A stretch of DNA of 64,000 nt, taken from an uncultured Clostridia bacterium. GTDB lineage: Bacteria > Bacillota > Clostridia > Christensenellales > Pumilibacteraceae. The position numbers and the translations under genes were made by a program. Location: the NCBI GenBank assembly GCA_947089425.1, contig CAMUKG010000004.1:1-64000 (forward strand), written 5' to 3'. The notes below the pieces were generated by a model, which did no database searches, had not been told where the DNA came from, and saw only the letters and a program-made list of their open reading frames with translations. Below are positions 17,035 to 25,320 of this stretch, in pieces (within the stretch, counting starts at the first letter, position 1; every line of letters begins with the position of its first letter).

Positions 17035-19875
17035 CTATTCCCCTATGTGCAAATAGTAGCACGCGAACATCAGCCAGCCGTTTGCGGTGGGTTTGTCGCC
17101 GTAGGTGTAATAAATTTGACGGTTAAGAATGTGCACGAGTCCCGCGTCGGCTTCGAGCATTCCGTAAAGCTCGTCGTTCGGATTTTTGCCTTGCACCGAC
17201 TTATAGTAGTAGGCAAGCAGCTCTTGCGTGTAGTCCTTGTCGCCAAACGCTCTGAAATTGAAGCGTCCTCCGCGAATTAAATCGTAAAGCGAATTATCGT
17301 TTGAGTCGAAGAAGTTGGGGCGGAGAAAGTCGATATACACTTTCGAGCCGTAATCGAAAGTTTCCGTTACGGCATGATAGTATCCGTCGGTGGGGCTGAG
17401 GGCAACGTTTATTCCGTTATACGACCCGTTGGGATGCCATGTTCCGTATCCCGTAGAGCAAATTCTGAGATACTCGTAAGACGTAACGCCCAAAGCTTTT
17501 ATATTCATTCTGAATTTGCCTTTAAACGCTTGGGGGTCGGCGAGACTTGGCTGAATATAGTATGTCTCGCCTTCGTTGAGCAATATATATGCGTTAAAAT
17601 GCTCGTTGTCTTTGGCGTAGCTGTTTGCCCCCTTTATAAAGTGGTCGTAGCTTTCGTCGTTGTTGTTGTATAAAAGCGAATTTCCGTCGGCGTCGTAAAT
17701 CGTTACGTCGGGGTCCGCCGTGCTGTCGCCCGTAACGTATTCGGAGTAAAATTGATAAACGCTTGTTGTTGCGGGAACGAATTTATACCACAATCCGCCG
17801 CCGTTGTGTTTTATTCCTTTTACTATGTCTACCACTACGGAGTCGTCGGAAATTTTGAGTTCATAAGCGTTGTTGCGAGAAAGTCCTTTCACGGGGTCGT
17901 TAGTCGTTTGGCAAACGCCGCCGAGTTCTTTGTTGCCGTGATGCTTATAGTAAAAGCACATTTCAAGCCACTGGTCGGCATAATACGGTTGTTCGTTTTG
18001 CTTGCAATATTCTTTCGCAAAAGCGTCGAGAGCGACTTTGATTTTTTCGTTAACGGGCAAAAGTTCGTTGTCGGAATACGGCTGCAAATAATATGCGTCT
18101 ATAATGTTTGCCGTGTGTTCGGCGCCGTAATCGAACAGAAGGGAAATTTTGTCCGACACCTTTTCGTAGTTGGACATAGTCCAGTACGAAAGATGATAGA
18201 GCGACGAATTGGTCAAAGTGCCGGTAGGCGAAGTGAACTTTTTGTCTAACGAGCGCTTTTCGCCCCAATAAGTGTAGTTCAAAATATCGGTGAGAAGAAG
18301 AGAGCGAACGGTTTCGTTGTTTTCGTTGACGTATTCCACCATGTAATATATTCCGTCGTTTCCGTCCTCTCCCGGTGCAAGCAGTTTAAGACCGTAGTTC
18401 ACACCGTTTGATTGCAAACCGTTCGTTGCCGCAACAAGTTGGTCGAACGTGTCCGTGTTGTCGCCTATGTCGGTGATTTCTATGTTGCGTATGCAAGCCA
18501 AATCTTCGCCGTCGTCTTTTTCGGGGTCTTTAAGATAGAGGAACGACAGCGACACGGTTTCGTCGCGGTTAGCCACATACACGCCGTATTCTTTTTTCCA
18601 ACCCTCGCTGTTGCCGCTGTATTGCCCCACAATATCTTTGTCGATTTGAACGAAAAGCACGTCGTTGCCAGACTCGGTGTCTACGCTGTATTCGTAGGAA
18701 AGCACGTCGCCGCTTTTAAGCGCAATGTCGCAATACATGATTGCGAACGAGAACGGCACTTTTGTGTTTGACGCGTAAACGTATTTGCCGTCGTCGTCCT
18801 CGCCTATAAAGAAAGGGAACGATCTATCTTTGTCTTTTTCGTTGGTTTCGGGGTGGAAGTTAGAGACTTTGCCCGCCGCGCCTTTTCCCAAAATCGCCGC
18901 TTCAATTTGCGCTGACTCGGGCTGCGTAAGCGAGGGGTCGGGCTTTGTGTAGTCGGCGGGCTTATCGGGGGTGTCGTCGCCCGACGGCGCTTGTTGAATG
19001 TAATCGTCGGCGGTGTATTTGTTGAACATTGCTTTCCAAGTGGATTCGAGAGGAATAGAACCCGATTCGATATGCGCTACCACTCCGTAGCGGTCTATAA
19101 TTACACTGGTGGGGAACGCTTTCACACTGAAAAGGTTTGTTACTCCCGCCGCGTCGTTCGCCATGTGGAACGACAGTCCGCGTTCTTCTTTAAAGTTTTT
19201 TATTTCTTCGGCGTTGTCTTGCGCGGATAGGGCGATAATTCCCACTTTGTCGGCATAAGCCTCGTATGCCTTTTGAATTGCGGGGAATTCCGACTGGCAA
19301 GGGTTGCAAGCTTTGTACCAAAAGTTGACGAGCACTGCCTTTTTTGAGGAAAGCACGCCCGAGAGAGTGTGGCGGTTGTCGTCGGTTGCGGTAAAGCCGA
19401 AGTCGTGCATTACGTCGCCGAGCGAATAGCGAGTGTCCGCGCTCGCTGTGGTGGAAATAACCGAAGAAGGCAAAATCACTTTTGCGTTGCGGCTTTCGGC
19501 TGAAGTTTTAAACGTCGTGCCGTCGGGAACGAAGTAGCCTGCCGGCAAAGAGCTTTCTTCGGGAACTAGGGTGTATTCGTCGGCGGCGAGCGAAAGCTCG
19601 ATTATTCCGTCTTTCGAAATGCCCGACGCGACCGAATTGCCGTCTTTTTTCGCCGTTATGCGCACTCCGTTTAGCGGAAGTCCGCCCGCCGAAACTACCG
19701 AAATCGAATATTTGCCTCCTACGGGGTCGTCGGGGTTGCCCGGCTTTTCTGCGGAAACGGGGTTTTTGAACGCGGGATATTCGGAAGCGTTTACGCAACC
19801 GGTGAGCGCAAACCCCAAGCATAACGTTAGAACGAGCAATATTGCGGTAAGGCTTGGTTTCTTTGTTCTTTTCAT
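17035..19875 (-). CDS. Thioredoxin-domain (TlpA-like) lipoprotein, multidomain
   Basis: The product has 946 residues. The lipobox is LTGC (Cys27). Residues 52-140 form a carboxypeptidase-regulatory-like domain (YSISVVSAGGLPLNGVRITA). Residues 150-290 form a TlpA/ResA-like thioredoxin with the active site CNPC at 190-193, the family's VLVNFWYKACNPCQSEFP context and a cis-proline region AFPTSVIIDRYG. The remaining 650 residues are beta-rich and hold a module shared with the 830-residue lipoprotein. It probably reduces or isomerises disulfides outside the membrane, accepting electrons from the thioredoxin fusion encoded at 12121, which is inference from context. GAGGA precedes the ATG, and it has its own promoter at 19945. 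The large C-terminal part is unassigned. Confidence 0.8.
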   Translation of the reverse strand: MKRTKKPSLTAILLVLTLCLGFALTGCVNASEYPAFKNPVSAEKPGNPDDPVGGKYSISVVSAGGLPLNGVRITAKKDGNSVASGISKDGIIELSLAADEYTLVPEESSLPAGYFVPDGTTFKTSAESRNAKVILPSSVISTTASADTRYSLGDVMHDFGFTATDDNRHTLSGVLSSKKAVLVNFWYKACNPCQSEFPAIQKAYEAYADKVGIIALSAQDNAEEIKNFKEERGLSFHMANDAAGVTNLFSVKAFPTSVIIDRYGVVAHIESGSIPLESTWKAMFNKYTADDYIQQAPSGDDTPDKPADYTKPDPSLTQPESAQIEAAILGKGAAGKVSNFHPETNEKDKDRSFPFFIGEDDDGKYVYASNTKVPFSFAIMYCDIALKSGDVLSYEYSVDTESGNDVLFVQIDKDIVGQYSGNSEGWKKEYGVYVANRDETVSLSFLYLKDPEKDDGEDLACIRNIEITDIGDNTDTFDQLVAATNGLQSNGVNYGLKLLAPGEDGNDGIYYMVEYVNENNETVRSLLLTDILNYTYWGEKRSLDKKFTSPTGTLTNSSLYHLSYWTMSNYEKVSDKISLLFDYGAEHTANIIDAYYLQPYSDNELLPVNEKIKVALDAFAKEYCKQNEQPYYADQWLEMCFYYKHHGNKELGGVCQTTNDPVKGLSRNNAYELKISDDSVVVDIVKGIKHNGGGLWYKFVPATTSVYQFYSEYVTGDSTADPDVTIYDADGNSLLYNNNDESYDHFIKGANSYAKDNEHFNAYILLNEGETYYIQPSLADPQAFKGKFRMNIKALGVTSYEYLRICSTGYGTWHPNGSYNGINVALSPTDGYYHAVTETFDYGSKVYIDFLRPNFFDSNDNSLYDLIRGGRFNFRAFGDKDYTQELLAYYYKSVQGKNPNDELYGMLEADAGLVHILNRQIYYTYGDKPTANGWLMFACYYLHIGE

Positions 19876-19944
19876 GTTTTAGTTCCTCGCATCTTTATTA
19901 TTTATTATGCGTACGGGCACGCACCCGTATAACTATACACTATA

Positions 19945-19973
19945 ATAATACCACAAAATCGCTCGCATTGCAA
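19945..19973 (-). promoter_or_regulatory. Promoter of the thioredoxin lipoprotein gene
   Basis: On the minus strand TTGCAA (19973-19968), 17 bases, TATTAT (19950-19945). Confidence 0.7.
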
Positions 19974-20061
19974 GTAAATGCGGGTGATTTTTCGGTGACG
20001 GTCTTGTGCCGCGCGGTGAATACGGACTGTTAGTAATCGCCGAGAGTAACTCCTCGAAGTG

Positions 20062-20104
20062 AATAAAAAAGCGAGACACACTCGTAAGAGTCTCGCTTTT
20101 TTAT
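20062..20104. terminator. Strong bidirectional hairpin terminator
   Basis: AATAAAAAAGCGAGAC pairs with GTCTCGCTTTTTTATT. On the minus strand it ends the Cys-rich miniprotein operon. No gene reads into it on the plus strand. Confidence 0.85.
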
Positions 20105-20140
20105 TGTTTGGGCAATATATTTGCGGTAAAAAAAGCTATG

Positions 20141-20389
20141 CTATTTTTCCACGAATTCGCAAATACAGTTGCGCGAGTTTTCGCAACTACGGAGTTTTTC
20201 GCCGCAGTCGCAACCGCTTTCGCAAAGACACTTATATTCGCTTACGAGGCAATCGAGGTCGCTCAAGATATCGGCGGCAATTTCGGCGTCGGTAAGGCGC
20301 ACGCTGTTGCGCGCTTCTTTGGTGCAACCGCAAGCGCAGTCGCGCGAAGTTTGCGAGTTTTTGTTTTTACCGAAAAAATTGAATTTCAT
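20141..20389 (-). CDS. Cysteine-rich miniprotein 2
   Basis: The product has 82 residues with ten cysteines in two clusters: CACGC near residue 17 and CLCESGCDCGEKLRSC...CIC in the last 30. The start at 20389 is set by AAAGGAG a few bases upstream; longer in-frame starts lack a site and would overlap the previous gene. The spacing of CxC and CxxC pairs suggests metal binding or a disulfide-knotted fold. There is no signal peptide, so cytosolic metal binding is the simpler guess. It follows a second Cys-rich gene by 23 bases. I do not recognise a family. Confidence 0.7.
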   Translation of the reverse strand: MKFNFFGKNKNSQTSRDCACGCTKEARNSVRLTDAEIAADILSDLDCLVSEYKCLCESGCDCGEKLRSCENSRNCICEFVEK

Positions 20390-20412
20390 AATTTGTTTCT
20401 CCTTTTTTAAAA

Positions 20413-20580
20413 TTAGTCGTTTTTGAGCTCGTCGCTCGAAATGCCCAAGCGCATGCGCGATTCGTTTGCGGCGTCGCCGAGCAATTTTCGGAGACAATCG
20501 CTACCGCATTCGCAAGCGTAGTTGCAGCACTTTTTGTAAACGAGCTTTTCTCTTTCGCGTACACTTTCCAATGATTTCAT
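20413..20580 (-). CDS. Cysteine-rich miniprotein 1
   Basis: This 55-residue ORF starts at ATG 20580 with a perfect AAAGGAG upstream and ends at TAA 20415-20413. The product is charged at both ends and has a central KKCCNYACECGSDC block with five cysteines in 13 residues. It lies immediately upstream of the 82-residue Cys-rich gene, and both have strong ribosome binding sites, so they are a tandem pair. The function is unknown; a small metal-binding protein or precursor peptide are both possible. Confidence 0.65.
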   Translation of the reverse strand: MKSLESVREREKLVYKKCCNYACECGSDCLRKLLGDAANESRMRLGISSDELKND

Positions 20581-20625
20581 ATAGAATTCTCCTTTTGTCG
20601 ATTTGATATTTTTAGCTTTCGCAAG

Positions 20626-20654
20626 TTGATTATTTTTTATTCTTATTGTATACT
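20626..20654 (+). promoter_or_regulatory. Promoter of recX
   Basis: TTGATT (20626-20631), 17 bases, TATACT (20649-20654). The recX GTG at 20662 begins eight bases after the -10 box, at the expected transcript start. Confidence 0.65.
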
Positions 20655-20661
20655 ATTAGCT

Positions 20662-21273
20662 GTGGGAAAAATTACCGACATAAAACCGCAAGCGCGAAAC
20701 AAAACACGCGTGAGCGTTTATATTGACGGACGCTTTTGTTGCGGACTCGAAAAGCTCACGGTCGCTTTGCATCGATTGAAAATAGGCGACGAAATCGAGC
20801 CCGAAGAGCTTGAAAGCGCGATTGCGGAAAGCGAAAGCGCTTCGGCGTTCGATCGCGCCGCCAAATATTTGGGAGCGCGACCTCGCACCGAAAAGGAAAT
20901 AGCCGAGTATCTTGCTCAAAAAGGCTATTCCGAAAACGCGGCGAAAGGCGCGGTGGAAAAACTTTTGCAATACGGATATATAAACGACGCCGAATATTGC
21001 CGCATGTATGTGGAAGCGTACAGAAATAAGTCGGGCGCGCGAAAGCTCGAAGCGGAACTGAGGCAAAAGGGAGTGTCGCGCGACATTATAGAAGAGGAAC
21101 TCGCGAGGCTCGACGACCAAACCGCCGACGTTCGACGTCTTGCCGAAAAGTGGCTGTCGTCGCATTCGCCCGACAGGCGCAAACTTACGGCGTTTTTGCT
21201 CTCTAAGGGGTTTTCTTACGACGACGTGCGCGAGTCTTTGAGCGAGTTAAGCGAATGCTTTGACTCCGATTGA
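20662..21273 (+). CDS. recX: Regulatory protein RecX
   Basis: This 203-residue cytosolic protein modulates RecA filaments. The N-terminal barrel-like part begins with KITDIKPQARNKTRVSVYID, typical of clostridial RecX. Three three-helix repeats follow, with the hallmark SARPRTEKEIAEYL-like segment (LGARPRTEKEIAEYLAQKGY), then YINDAEYCRMYVEAY and DDVRESLSEL. The start is taken as GTG 20662 by homology. There is no Shine-Dalgarno, and the promoter places transcription start at the GTG, so translation is probably leaderless. It is followed by a separate promoter for the P1 peptidase. Confidence 0.88.
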   Translation: MGKITDIKPQARNKTRVSVYIDGRFCCGLEKLTVALHRLKIGDEIEPEELESAIAESESASAFDRAAKYLGARPRTEKEIAEYLAQKGYSENAAKGAVEKLLQYGYINDAEYCRMYVEAYRNKSGARKLEAELRQKGVSRDIIEEELARLDDQTADVRRLAEKWLSSHSPDRRKLTAFLLSKGFSYDDVRESLSELSECFDSD

Positions 21274-21300
21274 CAAACGGAATAACTTACCTTTTATAAT
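21270..21300 (+). promoter_or_regulatory. Promoter of the P1 peptidase-acpS-nnr operon
   Basis: TTGACA (21270-21275) overlaps the recX stop. TATAAT (21295-21300) follows after 19 bases, slightly long spacing. Confidence 0.6.
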
Positions 21301-21314
21301 AGGAGAATAAGAAA

Positions 21315-22238
21315 ATGAAAAAAAATTCGTTTGTTCCGAAAATTTTATTGCCGAACGGCATAACGGTGGGGCACGCCGATGATGGCGTTACGGGTTGCAC
21401 CGTTGTGCTTTGCGAGGGCGGAGCGGTTGCGGGCGGCGACGTGCGCGGCGGAGCTCCCGGCACGCGCGAAACCGACCTATTGCACAACGACAAGGCTATG
21501 GAAAAAATAAACGCGGTTGTGCTGTCGGGCGGAAGCGCCTACGGTTTAGAGGCGTCTTGCGGCGTTATGCGCTTTTTGCAAGAAAAAGGAGAGGGGTTCA
21601 AAATAGGCAATAAAGTGGTGCCCATTGTGTGCTCGGCTGTGCTCTACGACCTTTCGGGCGACGGCTACGATTTTCCCGACGTCGAAATGGGAAAAAGGGC
21701 GGCGGCGAACGCTACGGCGAGCGGCGTGCCGTTCGGGCAAGTGGGCGCGGGCACGGGCGCGACCGTAGGCAAAGTTCGCGGTGCGGAATTTTGTTCGGCG
21801 GGAGGAATAGGAGCGGCTACGGTTGGCACTCCCGATTTATTCGTAACGGCTATCGTTGCGGTTAACGCGCTCGGCGACGTGGTAGACCACCGAAGCGGCA
21901 AGATTATCGCGGGAGCGCATGACAACGCGGGCGGCTTTTTGGGCACTGTGGGGTGCATACTGTCGGGCAACTTTGCTCGCCTTATGTACGGCAACACTAC
22001 GATAGGTTGCGTTATTACAAATGCGGCGCTTAATAAGGTGCAGGCGAATAAGCTTGCGTCGATTAGTCACAACGGACTCGCGCAGTCGATTAAACCAGTT
22101 CACACCGAGCACGACGGCGACACCCTTTTCGCGATTTGTAAAGGCGAGGCGAAATGCGAGTTTTCAATGCTCGAAGTTATGGCGGCGGAAGCGGTGTCGC
22201 GCGCCGTTACGAGCGCCGTATTGCACCGCGGGGCATAG
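21315..22238 (+). CDS. P1 family peptidase (DmpA/BapA-like)
   Basis: This 307-residue protein belongs to the N-terminal-nucleophile P1 peptidase family, whose members cut N-terminal residues from peptides or beta-peptides after self-cleavage. Family blocks seen are TVGHADDGVTGCTVVLCEGG, RGGAPGTRETDLL (about 49-61), VVLSGGSAYGLEA, FGQVGAGTGATVGK (about 140-153), NTTIGCVITNA and HTEHDGDTLFA. I did not pin the self-cleavage residue with certainty. There is no signal peptide, so it is cytosolic. A good site (AGGAG) precedes the ATG. The acpS start lies five bases after the stop, so they are co-transcribed. Confidence 0.85.
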   Translation: MKKNSFVPKILLPNGITVGHADDGVTGCTVVLCEGGAVAGGDVRGGAPGTRETDLLHNDKAMEKINAVVLSGGSAYGLEASCGVMRFLQEKGEGFKIGNKVVPIVCSAVLYDLSGDGYDFPDVEMGKRAAANATASGVPFGQVGAGTGATVGKVRGAEFCSAGGIGAATVGTPDLFVTAIVAVNALGDVVDHRSGKIIAGAHDNAGGFLGTVGCILSGNFARLMYGNTTIGCVITNAALNKVQANKLASISHNGLAQSIKPVHTEHDGDTLFAICKGEAKCEFSMLEVMAAEAVSRAVTSAVLHRGA

Positions 22239-22243
22239 TCGCC

Positions 22244-22603
22244 GTGAAAGTGGGAACAGACATAATAGAAATAGAGCGCGTGCGCAAGTCCGCTCAATCC
22301 GAGTCGTTTTTTTGCGGAGTATACACCGAAAAAGAGCACGAGTATTACGAGACGCACGGCAAAAAAGCCGAAACGCTTGCGGGCATGTTTTGCGCGAAAG
22401 AGGCGGTTTCGAAAGCGCTCGGCACGGGCTTTCGCGGCTTCCGCCCTTGCGATATAGAAATAACTCACAATTCGCTCGGAGCACCGCAAGTTTCTTTGCT
22501 TGGAAAAGCCGCCGAGCTTTTTCCGACGGCGCAAATAGAGCTGTCGATTTCGCATTGCAAAGAATATGCTACTGCAACCGCGCTCGTCACCGATAAAAAA
22601 TAG
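22244..22603 (+). CDS. acpS: Holo-[acyl-carrier-protein] synthase
   Basis: This 119-residue protein transfers phosphopantetheine from CoA to apo-ACP for fatty acid synthesis. The family signature is clear: VGTDIIEIERV at the N-terminus with the Mg-binding Asp, then FCAKEAVSKALGTGF with the second metal ligand Glu near residue 50, and SISHCKEYATA near the end. The start GTG 22244 is set by homology; the in-frame ATG 90 bases earlier lies inside the peptidase gene. It is directly upstream of nnr, a common neighbour in Clostridia. Confidence 0.92.
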   Translation: MKVGTDIIEIERVRKSAQSESFFCGVYTEKEHEYYETHGKKAETLAGMFCAKEAVSKALGTGFRGFRPCDIEITHNSLGAPQVSLLGKAAELFPTAQIELSISHCKEYATATALVTDKK

Positions 22604-22651
22604 TTTTAGTATTGAGGATAAAAGAAAAAACGAAAAGGAACGGAAAAAATA

Positions 22652-24115
22652 ATGCGTAATGTGTTGAGCGTTAGCGAGGTGAAAGCGGCGGAAGCGCGCG
22701 CGGTTTTAGCGGGACTGAACGAGGATATTTTAATCGAGAATGCGGCTTCCGCCGTTTTTCGCAAAGTATTGCCGTGCGCCGAAAAATACGGAAAAATATG
22801 CGTGCTAGCGGGCGGCGGGAATAACGGCGCCGACGGATTGAGCGTTGCGCGAATGCTCTTTCTTGCGGGGCGAAATGTTTCGCTTGTGCTCGTCTCCGAG
22901 CGTTTGGGCGCGGCGGCTTCGGTTCGCTTAAAAGCGTGCCGAGCGCTCGGCGTAGTAGAATTGCCCGTCGAAAAATTCGAGCCCGCCGACTTCGAAATTA
23001 TTATAGACGCAATGTTCGGCACGGGGTGCGACCGTCCGCTTGCGGGAACTCCTCGCGCCGTTGCCGAAAAATGCAACGGTAGCGGCACGCGTGTTGTGTC
23101 GGTTGATATTCCGTCGGGACTTAACGCCGACACGGGCGAAACCGAGCTCGCCGTTAAAGCTTGGGAAACGGTAACGTTTTCGTTTGTGAAATTCGGGCAT
23201 TTGATAGGGAAAGGGCGTAATTACACGGGTAGACTCACCGTTGTCGATATAGGGCTTAGAGGCGACGGCGCGGCAAAGATGCTCGAAGAGGGAGACGCTA
23301 AACTTCCCGCGCGCGAACCAGTGAGTCATAAGTACGATTACGGGCGCGTGCGAGTTATAGCGGGAAGTCCCGAAATGCTCGGCGCGTCGCTTCTTGCGCA
23401 CGAAAGCGCGCTCGCGGCGCTCGGGTGCGGCGCGGGACTCGTTTCGCTTTGCGTGCCGTCTTCGCTCGGGGCGGCGTATCAAGCGCGCGTAAATGAAGAA
23501 ACGCTCTGTTTTTTGCCCGACCGCGGCGGAAAAATAATTTTCGATGCGGGTAGCTTAGAGCCGCTGTTCGAAAAAACGAAAGCGATTTTAATAGGGCCGG
23601 GAATGGGCAAAAATCCCGAACTTATAAAAATTATAGAGTATGTGAAAGACAATTTTTGCGGCACTCTCGTGCTCGACGCCGACGCATTAAACGCCGTAGC
23701 GGAAAACGCGGAATGTTTGCGAAAAAGAAAATGCGAACTTATTCTCACGCCGCACATGGGCGAATTTGCGCGGCTCACGGCGGGAATGCCGAACGAAAGC
23801 GAATCGATTGTAGATAGGGTTAAAAAGTTTGCGGCAAGGATAAACGCGGTTGTCGCGGCAAAAAGCGCCACCACAATAATATCGGACGGAAAGGAAATTT
23901 ATTTGAATGCGACGGGCACTCCCGCGCTTGCGAAAGGCGGAAGCGGCGACGTGCTCGGCGGCATGATTGCCGCGTTTGCGTGCAGACTCAGCCCGTTCGA
24001 AGCCGCCGCGAAAGGTTGCTACTTTTTCGGCAGGTGCGCCGAAAAAGCGGAAAAAGTTACGGGTTCTGAGAGCCTTTTGGCAAGCCATGTGATACGCTAT
24101 TTTAAAAGCGTTTAA
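22652..24115 (+). CDS. nnr: Bifunctional NAD(P)H-hydrate epimerase / ADP-dependent dehydratase
   Basis: This 487-residue enzyme repairs hydrated NADH and NADPH. The N-terminal YjeF domain (about 1-215) carries the epimerase motif AGGGNNGADGLSVAR and the DAMFGTG and VDIPSGLNADTGE blocks. The C-terminal ribokinase-like NnrD domain (about 225-487) has VIAGSPEMLGASLLA, DADALNAVAE, LTPHMGEFARL and the catalytic KGGSGDVLGGM with Asp near 433. The fused form is standard in bacteria. AAGGAACGG precedes the ATG. It is the last gene of the operon from 21270. The hairpin at 24277 follows but is orientated better for the opposite strand. Confidence 0.93.
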   Translation: MRNVLSVSEVKAAEARAVLAGLNEDILIENAASAVFRKVLPCAEKYGKICVLAGGGNNGADGLSVARMLFLAGRNVSLVLVSERLGAAASVRLKACRALGVVELPVEKFEPADFEIIIDAMFGTGCDRPLAGTPRAVAEKCNGSGTRVVSVDIPSGLNADTGETELAVKAWETVTFSFVKFGHLIGKGRNYTGRLTVVDIGLRGDGAAKMLEEGDAKLPAREPVSHKYDYGRVRVIAGSPEMLGASLLAHESALAALGCGAGLVSLCVPSSLGAAYQARVNEETLCFLPDRGGKIIFDAGSLEPLFEKTKAILIGPGMGKNPELIKIIEYVKDNFCGTLVLDADALNAVAENAECLRKRKCELILTPHMGEFARLTAGMPNESESIVDRVKKFAARINAVVAAKSATTIISDGKEIYLNATGTPALAKGGSGDVLGGMIAAFACRLSPFEAAAKGCYFFGRCAEKAEKVTGSESLLASHVIRYFKSV

Positions 24116-24276
24116 AAAAGAAACCGCCGCAGGCGCGACAGTCCCGAAGGCAAGCTCTTATAAAAAATCGACTTTCGCGGGCATGTACCGCGAAAGGACG
24201 CCTTTGTGCGTTCGCCCAACACGGATTAAGCAAGCGAAGTGAAACGTAGCGTAGCGCCGTGTTGCATTCGGGCGAA

Positions 24277-24301
24277 AGACCGTAGACAAAGTCTACGGTC
24301 T
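24277..24301 (-). terminator. Hairpin ending the toxin-antitoxin operon
   Basis: AGACCGTAGAC pairs perfectly with GTCTACGGTCT around AAA. On the minus strand it is followed by TTTCG, a weak T-run. The 160 bp to its left hold no gene but contain a larger imperfect inverted repeat (TCGCCCAACACGG near 24211 and CCGTGTTGCATTCGGGCGA near 24257). Confidence 0.55.
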
Positions 24302-24306
24302 CGAAT

Positions 24307-24660
24307 TCAATAGTTTTCGGCAAAGCCCAACGATATTAAAATGGCTTTGTCCACTTTGCGAATTGTGTCGCGGTCGAGCGAACCGAGCTTTTCGCGAAGT
24401 CGGCGTTTATCGAGCGTGCGAAGTTGCTCTAATAGTATCACCGAGTCTTTGGGAAGCCCGAATTGCCCTTTGGAAATTTCTATATGAGTGGGGAGTTTGG
24501 CTTTTGTGAGTTGGCTTGTAATCGCGCCCGCTATTATGGTGGGCGAATAGCGGTTGCCCACATTGTTTTGAATTATTAAAACGGGACGCACGCCTCCTTG
24601 CTCGCTTCCCACTACCGGACTTAGGTCCGCATAAAAAATGTCGCCGCGTTTTATATCCAC
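24307..24660 (-). CDS. mazF: MazF/NdoA-type endoribonuclease toxin
   Basis: This 117-residue protein is of the PemK/MazF family, close in length and sequence to Bacillus NdoA (EndoA), which cuts mRNA at U-A-C-A-U-type sites when freed from its antitoxin. Hallmarks are the N-terminal VKRGDI-like [29 protein letters not shown] with the catalytic Arg and QNDxxN-like loop, AAITSQ-like GAITSQ and [10 protein letters not shown]. The antitoxin gene lies 15 bases upstream on the same strand, the usual order. Clostridial homologues are often core chromosomal genes rather than mobile ones. Confidence 0.92.
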   Translation of the reverse strand: MDIKRGDIFYADLSPVVGSEQGGVRPVLIIQNNVGNRYSPTIIAGAITSQLTKAKLPTHIEISKGQFGLPKDSVILLEQLRTLDKRRLREKLGSLDRDTIRKVDKAILISLGFAENY

Positions 24661-24675
24661 CGCTTTCAGTCGTCC

Positions 24676-24882
24676 TTATTTGTTATTGCTTATATCGAGA
24701 TTTATATCACCCATTTCCACATAGCCGTCTTTAACTTCGTCTTGTTCCATAATATGCGGGTCTATGGCAAATCGGTTCAGAATTTGCGATATAAAACTTT
24801 CTATGTTCATATCCAATTTTTGCGCCGCCTCCTCTAAAATCGCGTTGAGTTCGTCTTCCACTTCTATTTGATACTTGTTCAT
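24676..24882 (-). CDS. MazF-associated antitoxin (ribbon-helix-helix type)
   Basis: The product has 68 residues and is acidic, encoded just upstream of mazF. The first 40 residues (VEDELNAILEEAAQKLDMNI) are consistent with a short ribbon-helix-helix dimer like Bacillus NdoAI. The acidic C-terminal tail (EQDEVKDGYVEMGDIN) would wrap the toxin. Such antitoxins usually repress their own operon. A GGCGG-like site lies upstream of the ATG but no convincing promoter stands out. Confidence 0.8.
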   Translation of the reverse strand: MNKYQIEVEDELNAILEEAAQKLDMNIESFISQILNRFAIDPHIMEQDEVKDGYVEMGDINLDISNNK

Positions 24883-24988
24883 GAATTATTCCGCCTTTAA
24901 CGAATTCTAAACCTATTGTGTCACAAAACGACAAAAAAATACGGTGAGAAGATATTTTTTTGCCCTCTTGCGGCAAAGAGGGCGCTTT

Positions 24989-25015
24989 TTGTTGCGGAGT
25001 TCGCAACGGAGAACT
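24989..25015 (+). repeat. Interspersed hairpin repeat, family A, copy 2
   Basis: TTGTTGCGGAGTTCGCAAC followed by GGAGAACT; see 9674-9700 and 50282-50308. Confidence 0.65.
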
Positions 25016-25090
25016 TTTGACTTATAGAAACTTTGCGAGTAAAAGCGGAGCGGCTTTTGGCCACAAAAAGCCTTGCAAAATGACAAAAGT

Positions 25091-25117
25091 GGGAAGACAC
25101 TTTGTGTCTTCCCTTTT
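25091..25117 (+). terminator. Terminator-like hairpin in the intergenic region
   Basis: GGGAAGACAC and GTGTCTTCCC pair perfectly around TTT, followed by TTTT. No annotated gene reads into it on the plus strand, which hints at an untranslated transcript. Confidence 0.6.
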
Positions 25118-25283
25118 GAAACCCTTTTCCGCAACTATAAGGGGCTTTGCACCTTAACAGTGATTGTGTTTGGTACCCCTGACTTTTACGCCATTAGGCG
25201 TGAGGGCAGGGTGATCCCTGCTCGTTGCGGGGTGGAAAGTCAAGAAGGGCGGGACACAGTCGAAAGTATCCCGCCCTCTTGTA

Positions 25284-25320
25284 GTTTTCGCCGGAAATCT
25301 TTTGCGACCAAGAGGCTGTG
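25284..25320 (+). repeat. Interspersed repeat, family C, copy 1
   Basis: GTTTTCGCCGGAAATC then TTTTGCGACCAAGAGGCTGTG. A close copy lies at 57684-57721. Confidence 0.65.

Noticed and set aside
24307-24882. Toxin-antitoxin pair as a sign of a mobile element or plasmid.
   Set aside because: NdoA-type pairs are core chromosomal genes in Bacillota, and no integrase, transposase or att site flanks it.
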